A DNA stretch of 64,000 nucleotides from Oxyruncus cristatus (GCA_013399855.1 VXAY01000126.1:341498-405497), one strand, 5' to 3'; shown: positions 21,566-36,435, numbered from the stretch's first letter. Made by a program: numbers and translations. The notes: generated from the sequence alone by a model not told the origin.

Positions 21566-24495
21566 AGCTAGTACAACAATGAGTCTCTGGTAGAGAAGTT
21601 GGTTAATATGTGAGGAGGGTTTCATTTATTAAGAGATAAAGAAAAAGAAAACATTTTCACACTTTTGGAAAAAAAAACCTTTAAGAGCTCAGTAACTGAG
21701 AACTCTCTGCAAACTCCAGGGTTATCAAAAATACAAAGCTCTTGTTTCTATAAGGTTTGAGGAAAAATTCAGTGAGCAGAGCATAACTTGCTGTTCTACC
21801 AGGAAGCTTAGACCCAAGTAAATAAGCCTTGGGAAAGACACAGAAAATAAATCACAGATAAGTTGTGTCAAAATTGGTAAAACAATAATAACACCTGAAG
21901 ACATGTGACTTTAAGAATGATAAAGAGGTGTGGGAAGAACAAAAGACAGGCACCAATTACAGTCTTCTACAATTAAACTCTACTTTGACAAGGCACAAAA
22001 GAGAAAAAATATCCAAACCCCTGAGGAGCGCAAAGTAGGTCATCAGCTCAATTACATGTGTGAACTGAGAAGCGGAAGGGAGTTACCAGAAATAAAGGTT
22101 AAGTAGTTCTGATGGTGACTCAAGGGATGGGAACCATAACCTAGATATAGACAAACGGATGGAATGAGTCTTCTCTGATTGTTGTGATAAGGATATTCTA
22201 AAACCTCCAGGGAAATCAACCTAATTGCAGTCCACATAACAACACAAACCAATGCAATGCTATGAAAACAGATCAGTTCAGAGACATGAAAAGGAAAAGT
22301 AATATTGAATGAATACAGTAAATTTTTCAGTAGTATGCTGAGTGTAATCTGTGGGGACAGACTGCTTTTTCTAGGTATAAACCTGTGGACGTAAAGGTAA
22401 GTTAGGAAAGAGATTCCACAGAACATTTGAATTCCCTTTGTGACAAGCATTAAATGAACTCAATTTTTTCTAAAAGGAAAGTCTCATGGTTCCCAAATCG
22501 TTGGACATTGCTGGAAATTGTAAAATAAAATTCAGCTGAGCAATGGCTTTGAAGAAGTGTAGTCTTTTGAACAAAATAACCTGAGGTTGCCTGAAATTCA
22601 GAACTACAGTGAGGCATGGGTGATTAAGAGCACAACAGCAAGGAGGAAACAAAAGCATCATAATCAAACTACTAGGCTTTTATCACAGCAGTCAGCTTGC
22701 CTTTGCACGTCAGCCAAAATTTAGTTTCTTCTAAATGCTGAATCTTCACCAAGTATTACATTTGTGATTATTCAAGAAGCCCAATTTTGCTTTTTAAAAT
22801 CATTACAAAGCACCAAATGCAGTGGAATTATAGTTTTACATCTTAAAGTTTTTGCGAGAAGCAGACTTACTGCAATCTTGGGAGGCACTTTGATGATCCA
22901 GAAAAGCTGGAGACAATTATATGGTCTTATAATATCTGCTTCTGTAATGAGCAGTCCTGGCTGTACACAAACCAGCAGAAAAAAATCAGACCTAGGTCTG
23001 TGGGGAAGGATCCCACGTTTGTACATCTTGCCTTTGACCTTTTTACTCCTAACAGTCTCTGAAAATATGCTTCCTGCTTATCATTGCTAGTTATTAACCA
23101 GTGCTCAGCTCTGAAGGCACATTTGAATTAAATTTCTTCATCCAGCAAGCAATTCCATAGCTAACCCTGCCATCATCTTTTGGGAAGTGTTTCTCTGCAT
23201 AGGGAGGGTCTTAAAATTAACATCCACTGTAAAGATTGGACCATACACAGTTACTGTGTGCCCACTTTATAGAAGACATAAAACTTGGACTTTCTGTTTC
23301 ATGAAATATCAACATTTAGAAACTGTTTTCTGAGTTCTGATTTGAATATTTCTTGCAAAAGGGAGTTTTGGGGGGAAAGTGTTATTTGGAATGTTTCACT
23401 TTAGAAAAGATCTTTGGAATACAAAAATGGAATTTGGAAATACAAAAATGAAATTTTCATTTCTATTAATGTCTGGGTTATAAATAATATGTGTTAAGCC
23501 ATGGCATATTACGGATGTCAAGCAATATGTTTTAATATTCAATTGATTCTATTTATTTTACAGTACTTTTACTTTGGAAAGAACATGTTCTACTTAATAT
23601 TAAAATACCTCTGCTTATTTACTAAATGGGATTGTTTGTTGTTTGTGTTGTAACTAAACAGCTCTATATGTTGTAAATTAAATGGAAAATAACAGGCAAA
23701 TGCCTTGTCATATCACCGTGGACACACTGGAGAAAAAAAAGTCAAACCCATTTTGCAGCAGAGCATCACATAAGCAGTGATTTAACATTTTTTTCCAAAG
23801 CAAAAGAATCGAATGTTTAAGTTTCATTAAAATAGTTGTGAATGCCCTCAAAAGAAAGCTTATCTTTTCAAAATGTTTTGTCTGGCAGAAAATTTTCATT
23901 AAAATTTTTGAACCAGTTCCAGTTGCTGACCTTCATAGCTTTTCAGCATTACAGTTTTCTGGACCAAGTATAAAACTGAAAGGTTTGTGTCTTTTTAAAG
24001 GGAGGACAAATGTAGTGTAACTAACGCCGTAGTGTATTGATGGTATTGCTTATTGTGAAACAGATTTTTGTGCTTGCAGTCAAACTCGTGGGTTTGTGTG
24101 AGGATGTTTTTTAAGCACATGTAAATTTATTTTTTCTTAAAGATCTGTGAATACCAAGAAAAAAATATTAGGTAACCAAAAATGGGAGGGTATAAAGATA
24201 ACAGTGAAAATTCAAAATTGCTAGAGCTCAATGGAAATCTAAAGACCTCACTCCAAATTTCTCTCAGTTGTTCTACGTTGTTTGCACTCCTTCAAGCTTC
24301 TCAAAAGACTCCAGATCACAGATGCACCAAGGACTACAGAGGCCAATGGGAAAAGAGTGTGATCTACCACACAGAGGATGCAGAGGATGAGATCTGATCC
24401 ATGAGGTCCTTTGCAATATGCGTGTGACAGCAATCATAAACAAGCAATCCTAATACACATTGTCCTTTCAGGTTCTGTTTCTATGAAAGAAAAGA

Positions 24496-24575
24496 ACATA
24501 TATATTTATATCTATGTATACACACACAAATACCCATATGGATACACATGTGCATATGCATTTATGCATATGAGA
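24496..24575. repeat. AT/CA-rich alternating simple sequence
   Basis: Alternating purine-pyrimidine runs: ATATATATTTATATC, TATACACACACA, then repeated CATATG-like units. It is a degenerate dinucleotide repeat. Confidence 0.75.
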
Positions 24576-25280
24576 CATATGAGAGTCACTGCAAAGGATG
24601 CACTGAAGGTATGTTGATCACCAGCTCCTCCGCCTTGCGTCCAGAAATCCAAGTCAGAGAGCTTACAGTTTGGTACCAGGGCTTCAGGTGCTGGAATGTA
24701 GTTATGTACTGTCTGCTGTTGATCTTTGGGAGTTAGTTGGTATTCCTTGGGCAATATCACAGATCTCTCCTTCATACTCCTATGCTGAAGCCAAGGAGAA
24801 GAGCTCATGCAGCCAGTAACAGTAGTGAGCCTCAGCAAGTATCTGCCAGAGACAGGAACTCTAGAAACAAAATATGGCTCTTCTTTCTCAAAGGCACAGA
24901 CTGGTCCTATTCAGGTGCTTAATTATTCAGGTTAACTGTAGAAGAAATAGAAGTTTTGTCTATTCCCTGGTCAAGGATTAATAAAAATGCCCATGTATGA
25001 GGACCAGGTAAAAATTACCAGAGAATTTTAATATTTAGCTAGACAAGCAAAAAGCATTCTGCAACTTATTAAAAGTACTTTAATGGATAATCCACACTGT
25101 TTGCTTTAGTAAAGTGTTAGAAGTCTAGTAAGCACATGTAAAAATATTTCCTCATTAAAATTTTTTGAGAGATGTTAAATTAAAAATATCTCTTGGACAG
25201 CCTTGTGCACAGAAATTTTTGATGGTAGAAAGTGCCATACTTCTGTTTAAATAAAGTGGTTAAAAATTAAAAAAAAATAC
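24576..25280. other. Non-coding sequence
   Basis: No gene or repeat recognised. Confidence 0.5.
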
Positions 25281-25480
25281 ACAGAACCGTAGAATCATTA
25301 AAGTTGGAAAATACCTCTTAGGTCTTCGAGTCCAACTGTTAACCTAGCACTGCCAAGTCCACCTCTAATCCATGTGCCTCAGTGCCACAGCCATACATTT
25401 TTTTAACACTTCCAGGGATAGTGATTCCAACACTTCCCTGGGCAACTTCTTCCAATGCCTAACCACCCTTTTAACTCCAA
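25281..25480 (-). mobile_element. CR1 LINE fragment, 3' end
   Basis: The plus strand reads AGAATCATTAAAGTTGGAAA, then GAGTCCAACTGTTAACCTAG, CACTGCCAAGTCCACC, and later TTCCCTGGGCAACTTCTTCC. This is the reverse complement of a CR1 3' UTR. Only about 200 bp remain and the copy is clearly diverged. Similarity fades after CACCCTTTTAACTCC. Confidence 0.9.
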
Positions 25481-28400
25481 TACCTTGAACTTATAGCAAA
25501 AGATGGTTTATCTAAAGTTGGGTATAACATTATTCCAGTTTCTTCATATGTTCTCTGTCACAACAGCTCTGCTATTCCAGTATTGCCTTACCTTCAGTGA
25601 TGACTGCCAATTTTGCCTAACTATGTAGTCTACCTACAAGACTTTGAAATTATCTAGCTTCTCTCCCCAAGAAGTGGGCAAAACTGGTTCCTGGGAAAAG
25701 GGTCACTTCACCATCTGTCATTCAGCAGTTTCTCCTTTTGTAAGGGGGCTGCTGTTTATCTGCCAGGTTTAAAAGAGCAGTTGAATTTTTATTTGCAGCT
25801 ATTAATCATCTATAGTCTCTGCTAGATTTTGGTGAAATATTCTTGTTGAATCACTGATATGTTGAAAAACGAATACACTGAAGACGTGGCATATTGGAAA
25901 AATTCACCAAAGACTCCCAAGTCAGATTTCTTTTGACAACTATAATGTAGGTTCAAACTTTCTGTAACAAGATACAGGGGATAATTTATGAAAAACAGAA
26001 AGGAATGCACCATTATGGAAATTCAGAGGGAATTTTTGTATTTTATTCCATTGTTGTTTTGTTTATACAGAAAATATTTTACTTCAAAGGCAGTTATCAG
26101 GTATCTTAGGCCTTATATTTAATGACATCTTGTCACTGCTTCAGTAGGAAACTTTAATTTTGTATAACTGCTATTAATCCAAGAAAAGCAGGTTTTCTTT
26201 GAATTTGAACATTCCCTTTCAGCTTTTGCATTCCAAACATTTTAACTCAGGAATCAGTAAATGAAGTTTACTAGAAACAAAAGCTGAGATTTTTAAAACT
26301 CAGTGATTCATCGTAATTGGTAGAAGTTATGTGATTTGGCCCCAGCTGATACTAAAATTCCCTGATTAGTCTATTGCCTAGTATTAAAATTGGGTAGAAT
26401 GCAAAAGTAGGAAACAAAAGCAGTAGATATTGAAAAACTGAACTTTTTTTTTCCTATGGCAATGATAGAAGGCCTGTATGATTTATTACTGCTAGCAAAC
26501 CTGAGCTATGCAGCAGCTCGCACAAATAGCCACTAAGTGGTTGCTGGAGAGGCCAGAACAGCTGCTCTATAGATATCTCCGTGCAAAAGATTAAGCTGGT
26601 GCTTAACATGGCAAAGGCAGTGATACTACAGGTATGTATCTGCAAAGACTCAAATTTAGTTTCTTCACATCAGAGATTAGAGGCCTGTAGGACATATATT
26701 GGCTGGAGGCTAGCAAGGGTACTTTGTATTTCTTTTTTCTCAGTATTAGCTGGACGTCAGTTTAACTTCTGGGGATCGTTTTGTTTCCCCTTTGGGAGGG
26801 CAGAATAATTTCAAAGAAACTTTTGTGGGTTTTCTTTATAACCAATCCTTCGTCATAAACTTTCAAATGAAGATGCTTGCAGATCTGAAGCTCTGCTAGC
26901 TCTGCTATCTTTATAGCTGGTTGCTGAGCTATGGACCAGCAAATGGTTGACTTATAAGGCTGTTCTCTTGTAAGAACATACTCCTGAAAAGTGTATCTAA
27001 GAGAGACTTCTGTTCAGATCACCCTGCAAGTGTGATGTGAATTTGTAAAGGGAACAGAAGAGTTGGTAAGAAAGAATTCATGGAGAATGGAGACCAGGGA
27101 TACATAGAAATCATATACTGAGACAAACTGAATGAAAATGGGGAACCATATGCTAAGATACAGTAAATCAAGGCATTTGAAAGGTAGATATGTGCACCAA
27201 GTGGCCAGAATAAAGTGGGGGAAGATGTGAGGCCTTTTTTATGGTATTTTTTTGTTAGCTGCTCCCTTACCACTCCTTTCCAGAAAATCAGTGTCAACAA
27301 GGAGGCTTCAAACAGGGACAATCACTTCAAAAAAGACCATAGCAACTGGAAGTATTTGAGAATCACAGGGGTAGGGATTCCACTGCTTTTGCAGCAGTGA
27401 GCCTGACTGTGTATCTCAAGCAGGACACTAGAAGAAGACTGTCACAAGCCGGGTATGAGGCTTACAACATGGCTGAATGCATCACTGCTCCTGCACCACT
27501 CCTGGTAATGTCCTAACCGTCTGTGTGATCCTGCAGAGAAGAGAAAGGAGATCAAATAGATAGGATACTCTTCAATTCTTTCTTTGGAAGCTTCTCCACT
27601 TTGTAAAAAATAAACTAAGGTGGCTTGGGTCAGTGAGGTGTCTGGTGATGGAGGAGTCTATAACTCTTTATGTACTTTAAATAAAACGGACATTGAATAA
27701 AATACTTGAGCAGTACTGGGACCTGGGTCTGCAATTTGAGATTCCCTCTTCCCAGGTGAGTACTGGCAACCACAAAACTGGGGTCTTGCCCACTCCAGGC
27801 TGTGAATCCTGAGTTGCCTCTCTACCTCTGTCTTCAGTATTTCTCACTGGCTAATTATCAGTGGCTCAAAGCTCTAATTCCTCCTGGCAAACTCCTAGTA
27901 ATTTTTGGACCCCATTTTAAGATGTCTAATTCAGCTGCAGTATGGCAAACAGGCTTAACACAGACTGCTATACTTCCACTCAGGGGGCTCAGGTGTCTGC
28001 CTCTAAGAACTCAAAATCCATCCCTGTGACTATAATAGGACCCTGTTGGAAACTGAAAGAACTGCTTGCATTTGGGAGAAGAACATCCCCATGTGTTGCC
28101 AGTACACCAAGAAATATTATTATTCTTTTGATTGTTAAAATCTGATGACTTCTCAAGACAAATATACAGCACATGGTGTTAGGCCAAAGGCAGTTCTGAT
28201 CCCAAGGTATTATTAAAGTTTCAACATTTTGGCCCCTACCGATTTCTTTCATGCAATTCTTAGAACTATTGCTCAGATGGTCCATGTTAACTGGCAGATG
28301 CCCAATGGCAATATATAAAGTACATATTTTACCACAGTTTCTTAACTAGCTAATTGATGGATTAAAAGAGCTAGTATGAAATGAACACCAGCTTGTTCTT

Positions 28401-31400
28401 AACCTCCTCTTCTAGGCTTGAACCTATTACTGGAGCAAAAAACCACACCTGTAACCCTTTCAGTATTCCTGATATCTTTGATAAATATTGTCACTATCAC
28501 TTCTTTGTCCCTTGGAAGTTCCTAAACCTTAAGAAAATCGGAAATATTTATGCAGTCTTAGTAAAGAAAGGGGGTGGATTACTAGGGACCCAACTTCTGT
28601 GTACTGTTTCTATTGTGTAAAGAGGAAAAAAACACCACCTGCTTCATACTGCCCAGCTGCAACAAGAAAAGCTTTTCCACTGGCATAAGTAAAGAAAGCA
28701 CAGTCCCTTCAAAATCAATGGCAAATCTCTCACTTACTTCATTTTATAATACATAGCATATTTTTTTGTATCAGTACTTCCCTGAAAACTGCCTCTTCAA
28801 ATATGACTATGAAATACACTTCTGAGTATTTTTAATTGAATTAAACAGGAAGTTTTTACCAGTCCTTTCCTTCGGAACATTTTCATTACTGCGTCACCTG
28901 CACAAGGGCATATGCAAGAGACTCACGAGCCTTTTTGTTTGCCATCTGCATGGGGTAAATTTCAGCCCTGACTTTTAAAAAATCATTTTAATGCTTTCTT
29001 GAATGTAAACTAAACCAAGTCTCAAACTTGGGATTCCAAGTGAATATTAGTAGAGCTTGAAAAAAAATGTCTTAAAGAGAAGAAAAATAACTAAGTCATA
29101 TAACCTCTTTCCCTGTACTTGATGAAAAGTAAAGAAATAAAGCACAATTATCTGATCTGTACTGTTGCCTTCCAGCAATAAGCAAAGGCTCTGAACCTTT
29201 CACTCTGTGCACTGTATTCAAATACATTTAATGTATTGTGTCAGAACAGGATGGTCAACTACAAGTGCTAAAAAATAGTGAGTCAGCTTCTTTCATTTCC
29301 ACAGGATTACAATGAATAAAAAATATTTCTTTAATTTGCCTTTTTTTTAATGTTAACCTTTTGAATGTCATATTTTATCCTTAATCTCTTTAGCTATAAG
29401 GACAAGACCTATTTGTTTTTAAACAAAAACTGGCATTCTCACATAATAGGATAAGTTCAAGAAATGAGGTGTAAGAAAAAACAACATATATCACAAGAAT
29501 TTTATCACAACAGTTGGCAATGCTTCTGAACTGTCCACAGCTCTTGGTGATTTTATCCACTTGAATACAGCCTCTTACATCATATATACAAAGAGCTGGT
29601 AATTATTTATTTTTTTTTACTTTTTCCAGCATAACCAAGTGTAAATATCCCAGTGAACCATATTTAATAAACTCTATCACTCCATGTATAAGGAAACCTT
29701 AGAATCTTGTGGATAGAAAGTCAATATTCAGAGGTGTTTCTCCTTTTTGTCCCACAGAATGATGCCTGGATTCAGACAAGAAGTAACAATACCCATTTTC
29801 TTTTTAAAATATTCCTCTCCTTCTGAAAATCTCCATTTCCTTCCTGGTATTTGCATAATGAGCAAAATCTTTGGCAGCCTGCCAAGTTAAGTACTGGCCA
29901 CACAACAGTCAAGCTGAATGGGAACCCTGAGAACAGGCTGTCATCCTCGTGAAGGTAGAAAAGTCCAAATTTCCCAAGAATCTCTTCTTTTAATTGCAGT
30001 ATATAATCCAAATAATTATTTCTTTCTCTGAAGAAATCCCCCCACACCACTTCCTTCAGGCTGGAGAAAATCCAATAAGACTCCTACTATGTGGCCCTGT
30101 GGGAAAAAAAAAGCCCCCTACTGCTAGGCAAGGTCGTTGGTTAATTTAAACAGTTCTTCATGACTGAATACTTAGACTTCACTTCCTATTGCTGATACAT
30201 AAGTTCCCAGGCCTTGCCTGAAAAAAATCTTGCAAAATTTAAAGCATTTGGACATTGCAGGTAAACACTATCGGTTTTAGAAGAAACCCGGTTTCTTTAT
30301 ACCTCAATTCTGCCCAAATTATTTCTGAATTATGATACCCCCTTTAACTGAGCAAGGTGCAAATTGTAACAAAAATGTCACGCAAAATGTAAATGGTAAT
30401 GTGGACTGGAATTTTTTTAGAAAGCTCAGAAGTGAAAAAATTATAATACTATGGTTGCTACTAGTAAGTTAAATAAGCTTCAGTAATCTGTTAGTGTTCT
30501 TCCTATAGTATCCTAAAGTCTGATTTTGCCAAGCAAGGCCCTGCAGGTGAGGGTAGGAATTTTGACACACTTTTCTGTCTCTGAACCTCAACACCTGTTC
30601 GCTCTTCAACATACATGTTTCTTTCTTAACTTGCCATGGAGCTGTCTTAATACCTCAGAAGCTATAGCTTCTGTCCATATTCCATCTGCTCATATTTTTC
30701 CTTGGTAATCTTCTCTAATATCCCCAGGGCAAATGCCTATAAAGAAATTGTAAGAATAATGGAAGAGCTTTGCTCCCAGGGATATGGAGCTGTCAGGATA
30801 TAGATTCTTACACACTGTGAGTACATTCTTCAATAAGATGTTTGCTACTTCCTCTTAAGATACTGAGTATAATACACAAGTCTTGGGAATAAGGATATTG
30901 TCCATGGTCAATGGGCACAGCAGAGAAAACAGGAAGGCTCTTGTGTTTGTACTATACTTAGAGCCAAGAGCTAGTTTCCGCACTAATGACAGGAAATGTT
31001 GAGCAATAAGAGTCTTGCTCCAAAAATGACATTGAAAATTAGATGTTGTAATGCTCCCTTTAAATTATAGGGGAAAGGATTTGGGCAAATAGCAAGTGAA
31101 ATGGTGGATAGTGAGTTAGCTAGAAAATAATTTCGATTAGCAGTATAGAAAAGTAATTATATTTTTGTGTTTTCAAATAAGGTCCATCAAATACTTCTGC
31201 ATTGTGTATTCCAAAGCAATAATGACTGTCCTTGCATTCTGGTAAATCTCAGTAAAGGATGGTTACATTAGGCATGCTTATTTTACCAAAGCACACTGTT
31301 CAAGATTCAATGGGCTAGTTTTTGGCCAACGAATCAGCACAATTGAATTATTTATAAAGCTTAAAGTACATGCTGTGCAGTTTTTATACAGTGTACTAGA

Positions 31401-34400
31401 GTAAGGATTAGGTAGCATTTTTGGCTCAGCTATATTATGGAATATTTTAATTATAAATGAAAGACCAAGCCACGTTATTTCCTCCTTGGAATGGAGGGAG
31501 AATAGGATGCTACATAATCAGAAGGGAAAGGATTAATGAAAGTCTGTAAAGAAAAAAGTCCACTGAATTATACTCATTTAACTATTTAAATCCTTAAATA
31601 TATAATAGATTTGACCCTCTGACTGAATTTAAATAAAGCTGCCTTACATCAGAAATGAAACTCAGCTTAGTGTCTTCTTTGAGAATATTCTTTTGATTTA
31701 GAAAGTGGACTGGCTCCAGACCACCCCATCCATTATTAGGAAGAGGAGAAAGTAGATTGAAAACAATTGTAATTATTATTTAATAGCACTGCAATATTGT
31801 CTGATTACATGACATGCCAGAAATGAGACAAAAAGGAAGCAAAATTGAGAAGAAGAAAGAGAAAAAGAAAAGAAGAAGAAACAAAGTCCAGATTAAGTTC
31901 CAGTTTGGAAACTTAAAAAGGGAATTACTTATTCTAACTCAGTAATTGGGATTGTGACAGTAAAGATGGTATTCCTCTGACCAAATGTAGAGAGTTGAAC
32001 TGGTTATAGTAAATTATGAATTATCATCCCTTTATAGTCACTGGTGAGAAAGATACACTTCCAAGAAGCAATATAAGTCCTCCAAAAAACCACAACTAAA
32101 ATAGGTCACATAATAAAGCTTTTTACAGTATGTCTCATTTTGTGACTAACTTTTGAATATTGAATATATCGTGTTCAGACATGTAAAATTATGTGAGAAG
32201 CCTAGCTCTAAAGACCAAAGTAAACAATATTATCTGATTGTTGCCTAAAGAATGTATTATCTCTCTAATTCTGTGCAAAAATCTTGATAACAATAGTAGG
32301 GAAAGGCAGGATGCCAAACTACAAATACATCTTGTACCCTATGGACCATAAACAAACAAAAAAAATCTTACTTTTATGAAAGTACTGTATAAGTTATTGG
32401 GAAAAAAATGTAGGGAAATTTAGGACTTTAAGTAGTTTATTGTTAAGATTATTCCTCACTCTTACATTTTGCCCTGTCTTATTTTCGTAAGAAAAAAAAA
32501 GCACGAAATACATTTCTTATGGATTTCCAGTGCAGCTAAATCTGTCATTCCAAGAAGAATTCACTTTAATAGTAAGCATATAACTCACATTTGTAATTCA
32601 TTCCATAGTGAACCATTGTAAAATATATTAAAGCAAGGTGAAAACCCCCTATTTTAGATTTCAGAGTCGTCAAGCATAATATTTAGATCATGTTGAGGGA
32701 GAGAGTATTCTCTCAACCCAGTGTGACTTCTGGTGTAGTAAGAAGAGATTAGAGTTTGGAAGATACCAAGAAAAGACAGAAGCATTTATCTGGCTTTAAA
32801 TATGAAACTGTGTTCGACATTGAACAAATGTTCTAAGGAGTCTCAGTGACATGAAAAGCAACGAAGGTTATTAATCATATGAATATCTCCATATTTCTTT
32901 TGAGTGTAAGTTGTCAAGTCATTATCTTTTCTCTTTATCCTTTATCTTTTTTCTATAAAGGGAAGTTCCTTTCTGGGATAAAGCACACAACATTGAATGT
33001 AACATTTAGTAAGTGTGTGGATTGTTTTTTCAGTAAGGTCTCTTTCCTGAGTGATAGTAAGCAACATAGAGCCAATTGTTTGGAATCTATAAGTAGGATT
33101 ATGATCCTCTTTTACATTTATCACCATCAGGTTGTACCTTCCATTCCATTTCCCGATGATTCATTATTGTCTGATAGTTCTTGATCAGTTTGTTTGAAAA
33201 GCCTGAATAATTTGCATGACTTCAAAAAATTATCACCTCACTACTTCACATTGTGTCCGTGTAATGCAAATATCTAGTTCTCAGCAGTGATTCCTGGGGT
33301 ATATTAGGGATAACTTTTCACTTTAAAACCAGACCTCTCTAATACTACCCTTTATTTTCTCTTTTCTGCTATTGTTAATCTCCCAAAAGTTACCATTCTG
33401 TGGTGATTTGGTTCCTTTTAACTGCCTTTAGTGAACAATCGTTGCAAAAGCTTTTTGAAATCCAAGTACCCCAGTCATGCCTTTCCATATGCTCTTGACT
33501 TGTTCTAAAATCTGTAGCAGAGTGCTTGTGCTCCTTCGAAAATTATATTGTGCAACTATCAGCCGAGGTCTTGTTCTCACAAACACAAATTAAACTTAAA
33601 GGAAAGCTATTTTTATTCTGTTATTTTGTGGAACAAAGTCATGTATGATCACTTGGCTTGCCTTTCAAAACTTTTTTAAAAAAGGGATTTAAAATGTAAT
33701 TTGTAATTTTTTTTAAAAAAATAGAATGGTAACAGTGGAAATCTTGAAGAGAATTTACTGGTCTATAAATAAACTGACAAAGAACAGAAAGACTGGTTAT
33801 TCTGTAACTGTGGGAAAGACTGCAACAAGGCACAAGGGGAAGAATCTTACAACTACTGCAAACGTAGGTCCATTCCTTTTACTAGGCACTAGAGAATACA
33901 CACTTGAGACAAACCTTGTTAATGGGGAAAGCATTACTCAGGCTTTTGTTTAATAGGAAACCAAGTTTCCTCAGTGTCAGTCCTCAAGGAACTACTTGTT
34001 CCTTAAGGCAGGAAATTTGTGTATCTTACAGATGATATATGTGTCTGCATGAGAGTTAAAAAAAATCTAACCAGGAACTCCTATTTCTCCATTCAAAATG
34101 ACTACCTCTTGGGCAGACAATTACAGGAGCTGATAACATTATAGAGTTCATTAGAAGGAAATCAAACAGTTCCTTATAATGGGTGCTACAGTGCTTATTT
34201 GGCCTCATTGCTGCAATAGACTGATTTGGGGGATACCAAGACAACCAAGTCTCAGACCAAAACTAGCTGACTGAGCATGATGGAAGCAATATTACCAGTT
34301 TGAAGGCAGCAACAGGTTGCCACCTCACCCATCAGCCACCTTATCTGGTAGTATTTGCCGGGTACTTGTTACTCAGATTTAGAGTCTTTCAAGATCCTCA

Positions 34401-34435
34401 GATTCTTCTGTAGAGCAAAAAAAGTGTAGGTATAG
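25481..34435. other. Long AT-rich non-coding stretch
   Basis: About 9 kb with no recognised gene or interspersed repeat. An exon-like piece at 26573-26631 was considered and not accepted. The part near 31.1-31.7 kb has TAAT-rich, non-repetitive sequence of the kind seen in conserved non-coding elements, but conservation cannot be tested from one sequence. Confidence 0.5.
31843..31882 (+). repeat. A/G-rich (GAA)-like tract
   Basis: Mostly GAA, GAAA and GAGAA units on the plus strand. It is a purine tract of about 40 bp with no visible tie to a gene. Confidence 0.75.
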
Positions 34436-34537
34436 ATGTAGACATGGTTCAGTGGTGGACCTGGCAGTGTTACGTTAATGGTTGGACTCAATGAACTTGG
34501 AGGTCTTTTCCAACTTTAATGATTCTATGATTCTATG
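34436..34537 (+). mobile_element. CR1 LINE fragment, extreme 3' end
   Basis: It reads GACATGGTTCAGTGGTGGAC, CTGGCAGTGTTACGTTAATG, GTTGGACTCAATGAACTTGG, then GGTCTTTTCCAACTTTAATG and GATTCTATGATTCTATG. This is the last ~100 bp of a CR1 3' UTR with its terminal octamer repeat, in plus orientation. Confidence 0.95.
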
Positions 34538-36435
34538 TTTCTTGATATCTTCTCTTTGTTACCTCAAAATTTATACTTCTGTGTGCTCTAAAATTAAAGG
34601 TATTATGGAATCATTTAGGTAATTAAAACTCTGCAGCTCACTTGTAAGTAAGTAAATAGAAATTTTAAACTTCTAACTTACAAAAGTCTAAAAATTTTAC
34701 AGTATGAAAAAATGTGACCTTGCCTTTGTATTTAGGCAATATAAATACGCTTGCACCTGACAGTGAAGCCCACAGGCTTAGTGGCTGGAGTCTAGTTGCA
34801 AGGAATCTCCACATCTGATTTTTGAAAGTCATCTTGATGTTGAATATATTGAATCTGGAGGCATGCAAAAAAAATCCTCCCTTCCCATCAAACACTTAAG
34901 CAAGCACTTCAGTGGTTTACAGATTAAGAAATCCTATAAATAAATAAGACTGGTTTCCAGTTGATGTGAGTTAGAATGGTGAGCCATCATTTTATATTTC
35001 AAATTTTTATAGCATTTTGAATTTTAGTTAAAAGTCCCTTGCAGTGCTGCTCATTCTATCCTAAAGAGGTGAACTTTTCTATATAGCAGAATTATAGGAA
35101 AAAGGATAGAGAGAAAGATGGTGATTATTCTGAGGTGTAAAGAACAGGTGGTAGATCTCTACAACTATCCCCCTTTTACAAGTCAATTAAACTACCATAA
35201 ATAGTCAAAGAAGCCAGCCTCACGTTGTTATGGTCCTGGATTTCCACCACTCACACTGAGCTGTAGCTACTACTGCCATCATGTGTTCAGCTCTTTCAGG
35301 ACACAGGCACGCAATCATTTTGAAAACAGCTGGAGGGGTTTCAGAGATTCCTGCCTTTCAGCTGTTATACACTGCACTGTGGCTGGAGCTTTCAGTCTCT
35401 GACAGAAGGGTGAAGAAGAGGAGAGCCTGAACCTCTATCTGCGCTGTGAACTTAGTCACTGGTGTGCCTTAGCCAGCTTAGAGGATGTTTTACTGCTCTG
35501 TATTACAAGTGGTCTGATGAGTTATGCCTTAAGCAAGCAGATGGTCCAGGCAAAGTTCCTGGCTGTTTGGAAGTTGTGGGTATATGTGAAATAAAGTGGA
35601 CTCTAGATTAGGTGTTGTTCAGAAATAAGTCCTGTGTGAAACTAAGATTCGTATGTACAAAAGGTGACTATTTTTTTTCTTCAAATACTCAGTCCTTTTC
35701 CTTTTCCTTACTCAGCTCTTTTGAAAATACACCAACATCACCTGCAGTTAAGGTACCTCCTCAAAACTGCTACTAAGTTGTGTAGCAGTCCCATCTGTCC
35801 AAGGAGAACTTTGGTCGCCATGTGGGGGTATGTTCATGTGGAAAAACATGCAGATAAACACATTTTAAGCCTTAAAAAACTGTGTCTACCCCATATCTCG
35901 GTATGCTGCAAGGTTTCAGTTTGACTTTGACAGTACACTTTCTTCTGGAAACACCAAGCAAAGGTGTCCTTTTTTCTGCACTTTTAGCCCTTACAATCAA
36001 AAAACAACCATCCACACTCCACCCTTTAAACTCTCCAGCTGAGGTGCTGGAAAAAGGAGTGACTGCTAAGGCACAGAGCAAATCACCTGACTAAAAATCT
36101 ACTGTAATTTACTTTCTGATGCAAGACTGCCTCCATTCTCTATCTCTCACTGGAATAGAGCAGAATAAGTGTTCCTCCCTTCAAACTAAAGCAGCTACTG
36201 TGTTCTGGTTTGTCACTGCTTTTCACCCAGAGGAGGATCCTTACTGGTTTGGGAGCATACTGTTTCTGGAGCATCCTCAGAGGCAAAATTCCACATGTCA
36301 TCCTAGCACTAGAAGTGCTGCAGAAATGGCAAAAAACAGATGGAGAGTAGAAAAAGAATCAAAATTAATGAGATGCAAGACATAGTAGTGGTATCCCTAG
36401 ATCACATCCCTGAAATCTGACACTGTCACTTGTCT
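34538..36435. other. Non-coding sequence
   Basis: No gene or repeat recognised. Overlapping opposite-strand frames at 35664-36385 have no motif. Confidence 0.5.

Larger units (their letters stand above)
18831..24495. other. Long AT-rich non-coding stretch
   Basis: About 5.7 kb without a recognised gene, RNA or interspersed repeat. The longest frame, 132 codons at 22052-22450 (minus strand), contains hydrophobic runs but no family motif. Confidence 0.5.

Noticed and set aside
22052..22450. 132-codon frame with hydrophobic segments, considered as a receptor fragment
   Set aside because: No receptor motif or conserved residue pattern could be seen. AT-rich DNA readily gives F/L/I-rich frames.
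26573..26631. Exon-like segment between CTATAG and GTATGT
   Set aside because: The polypyrimidine tract is poor and the open frame is short. It is not better than expected by chance in 64 kb.
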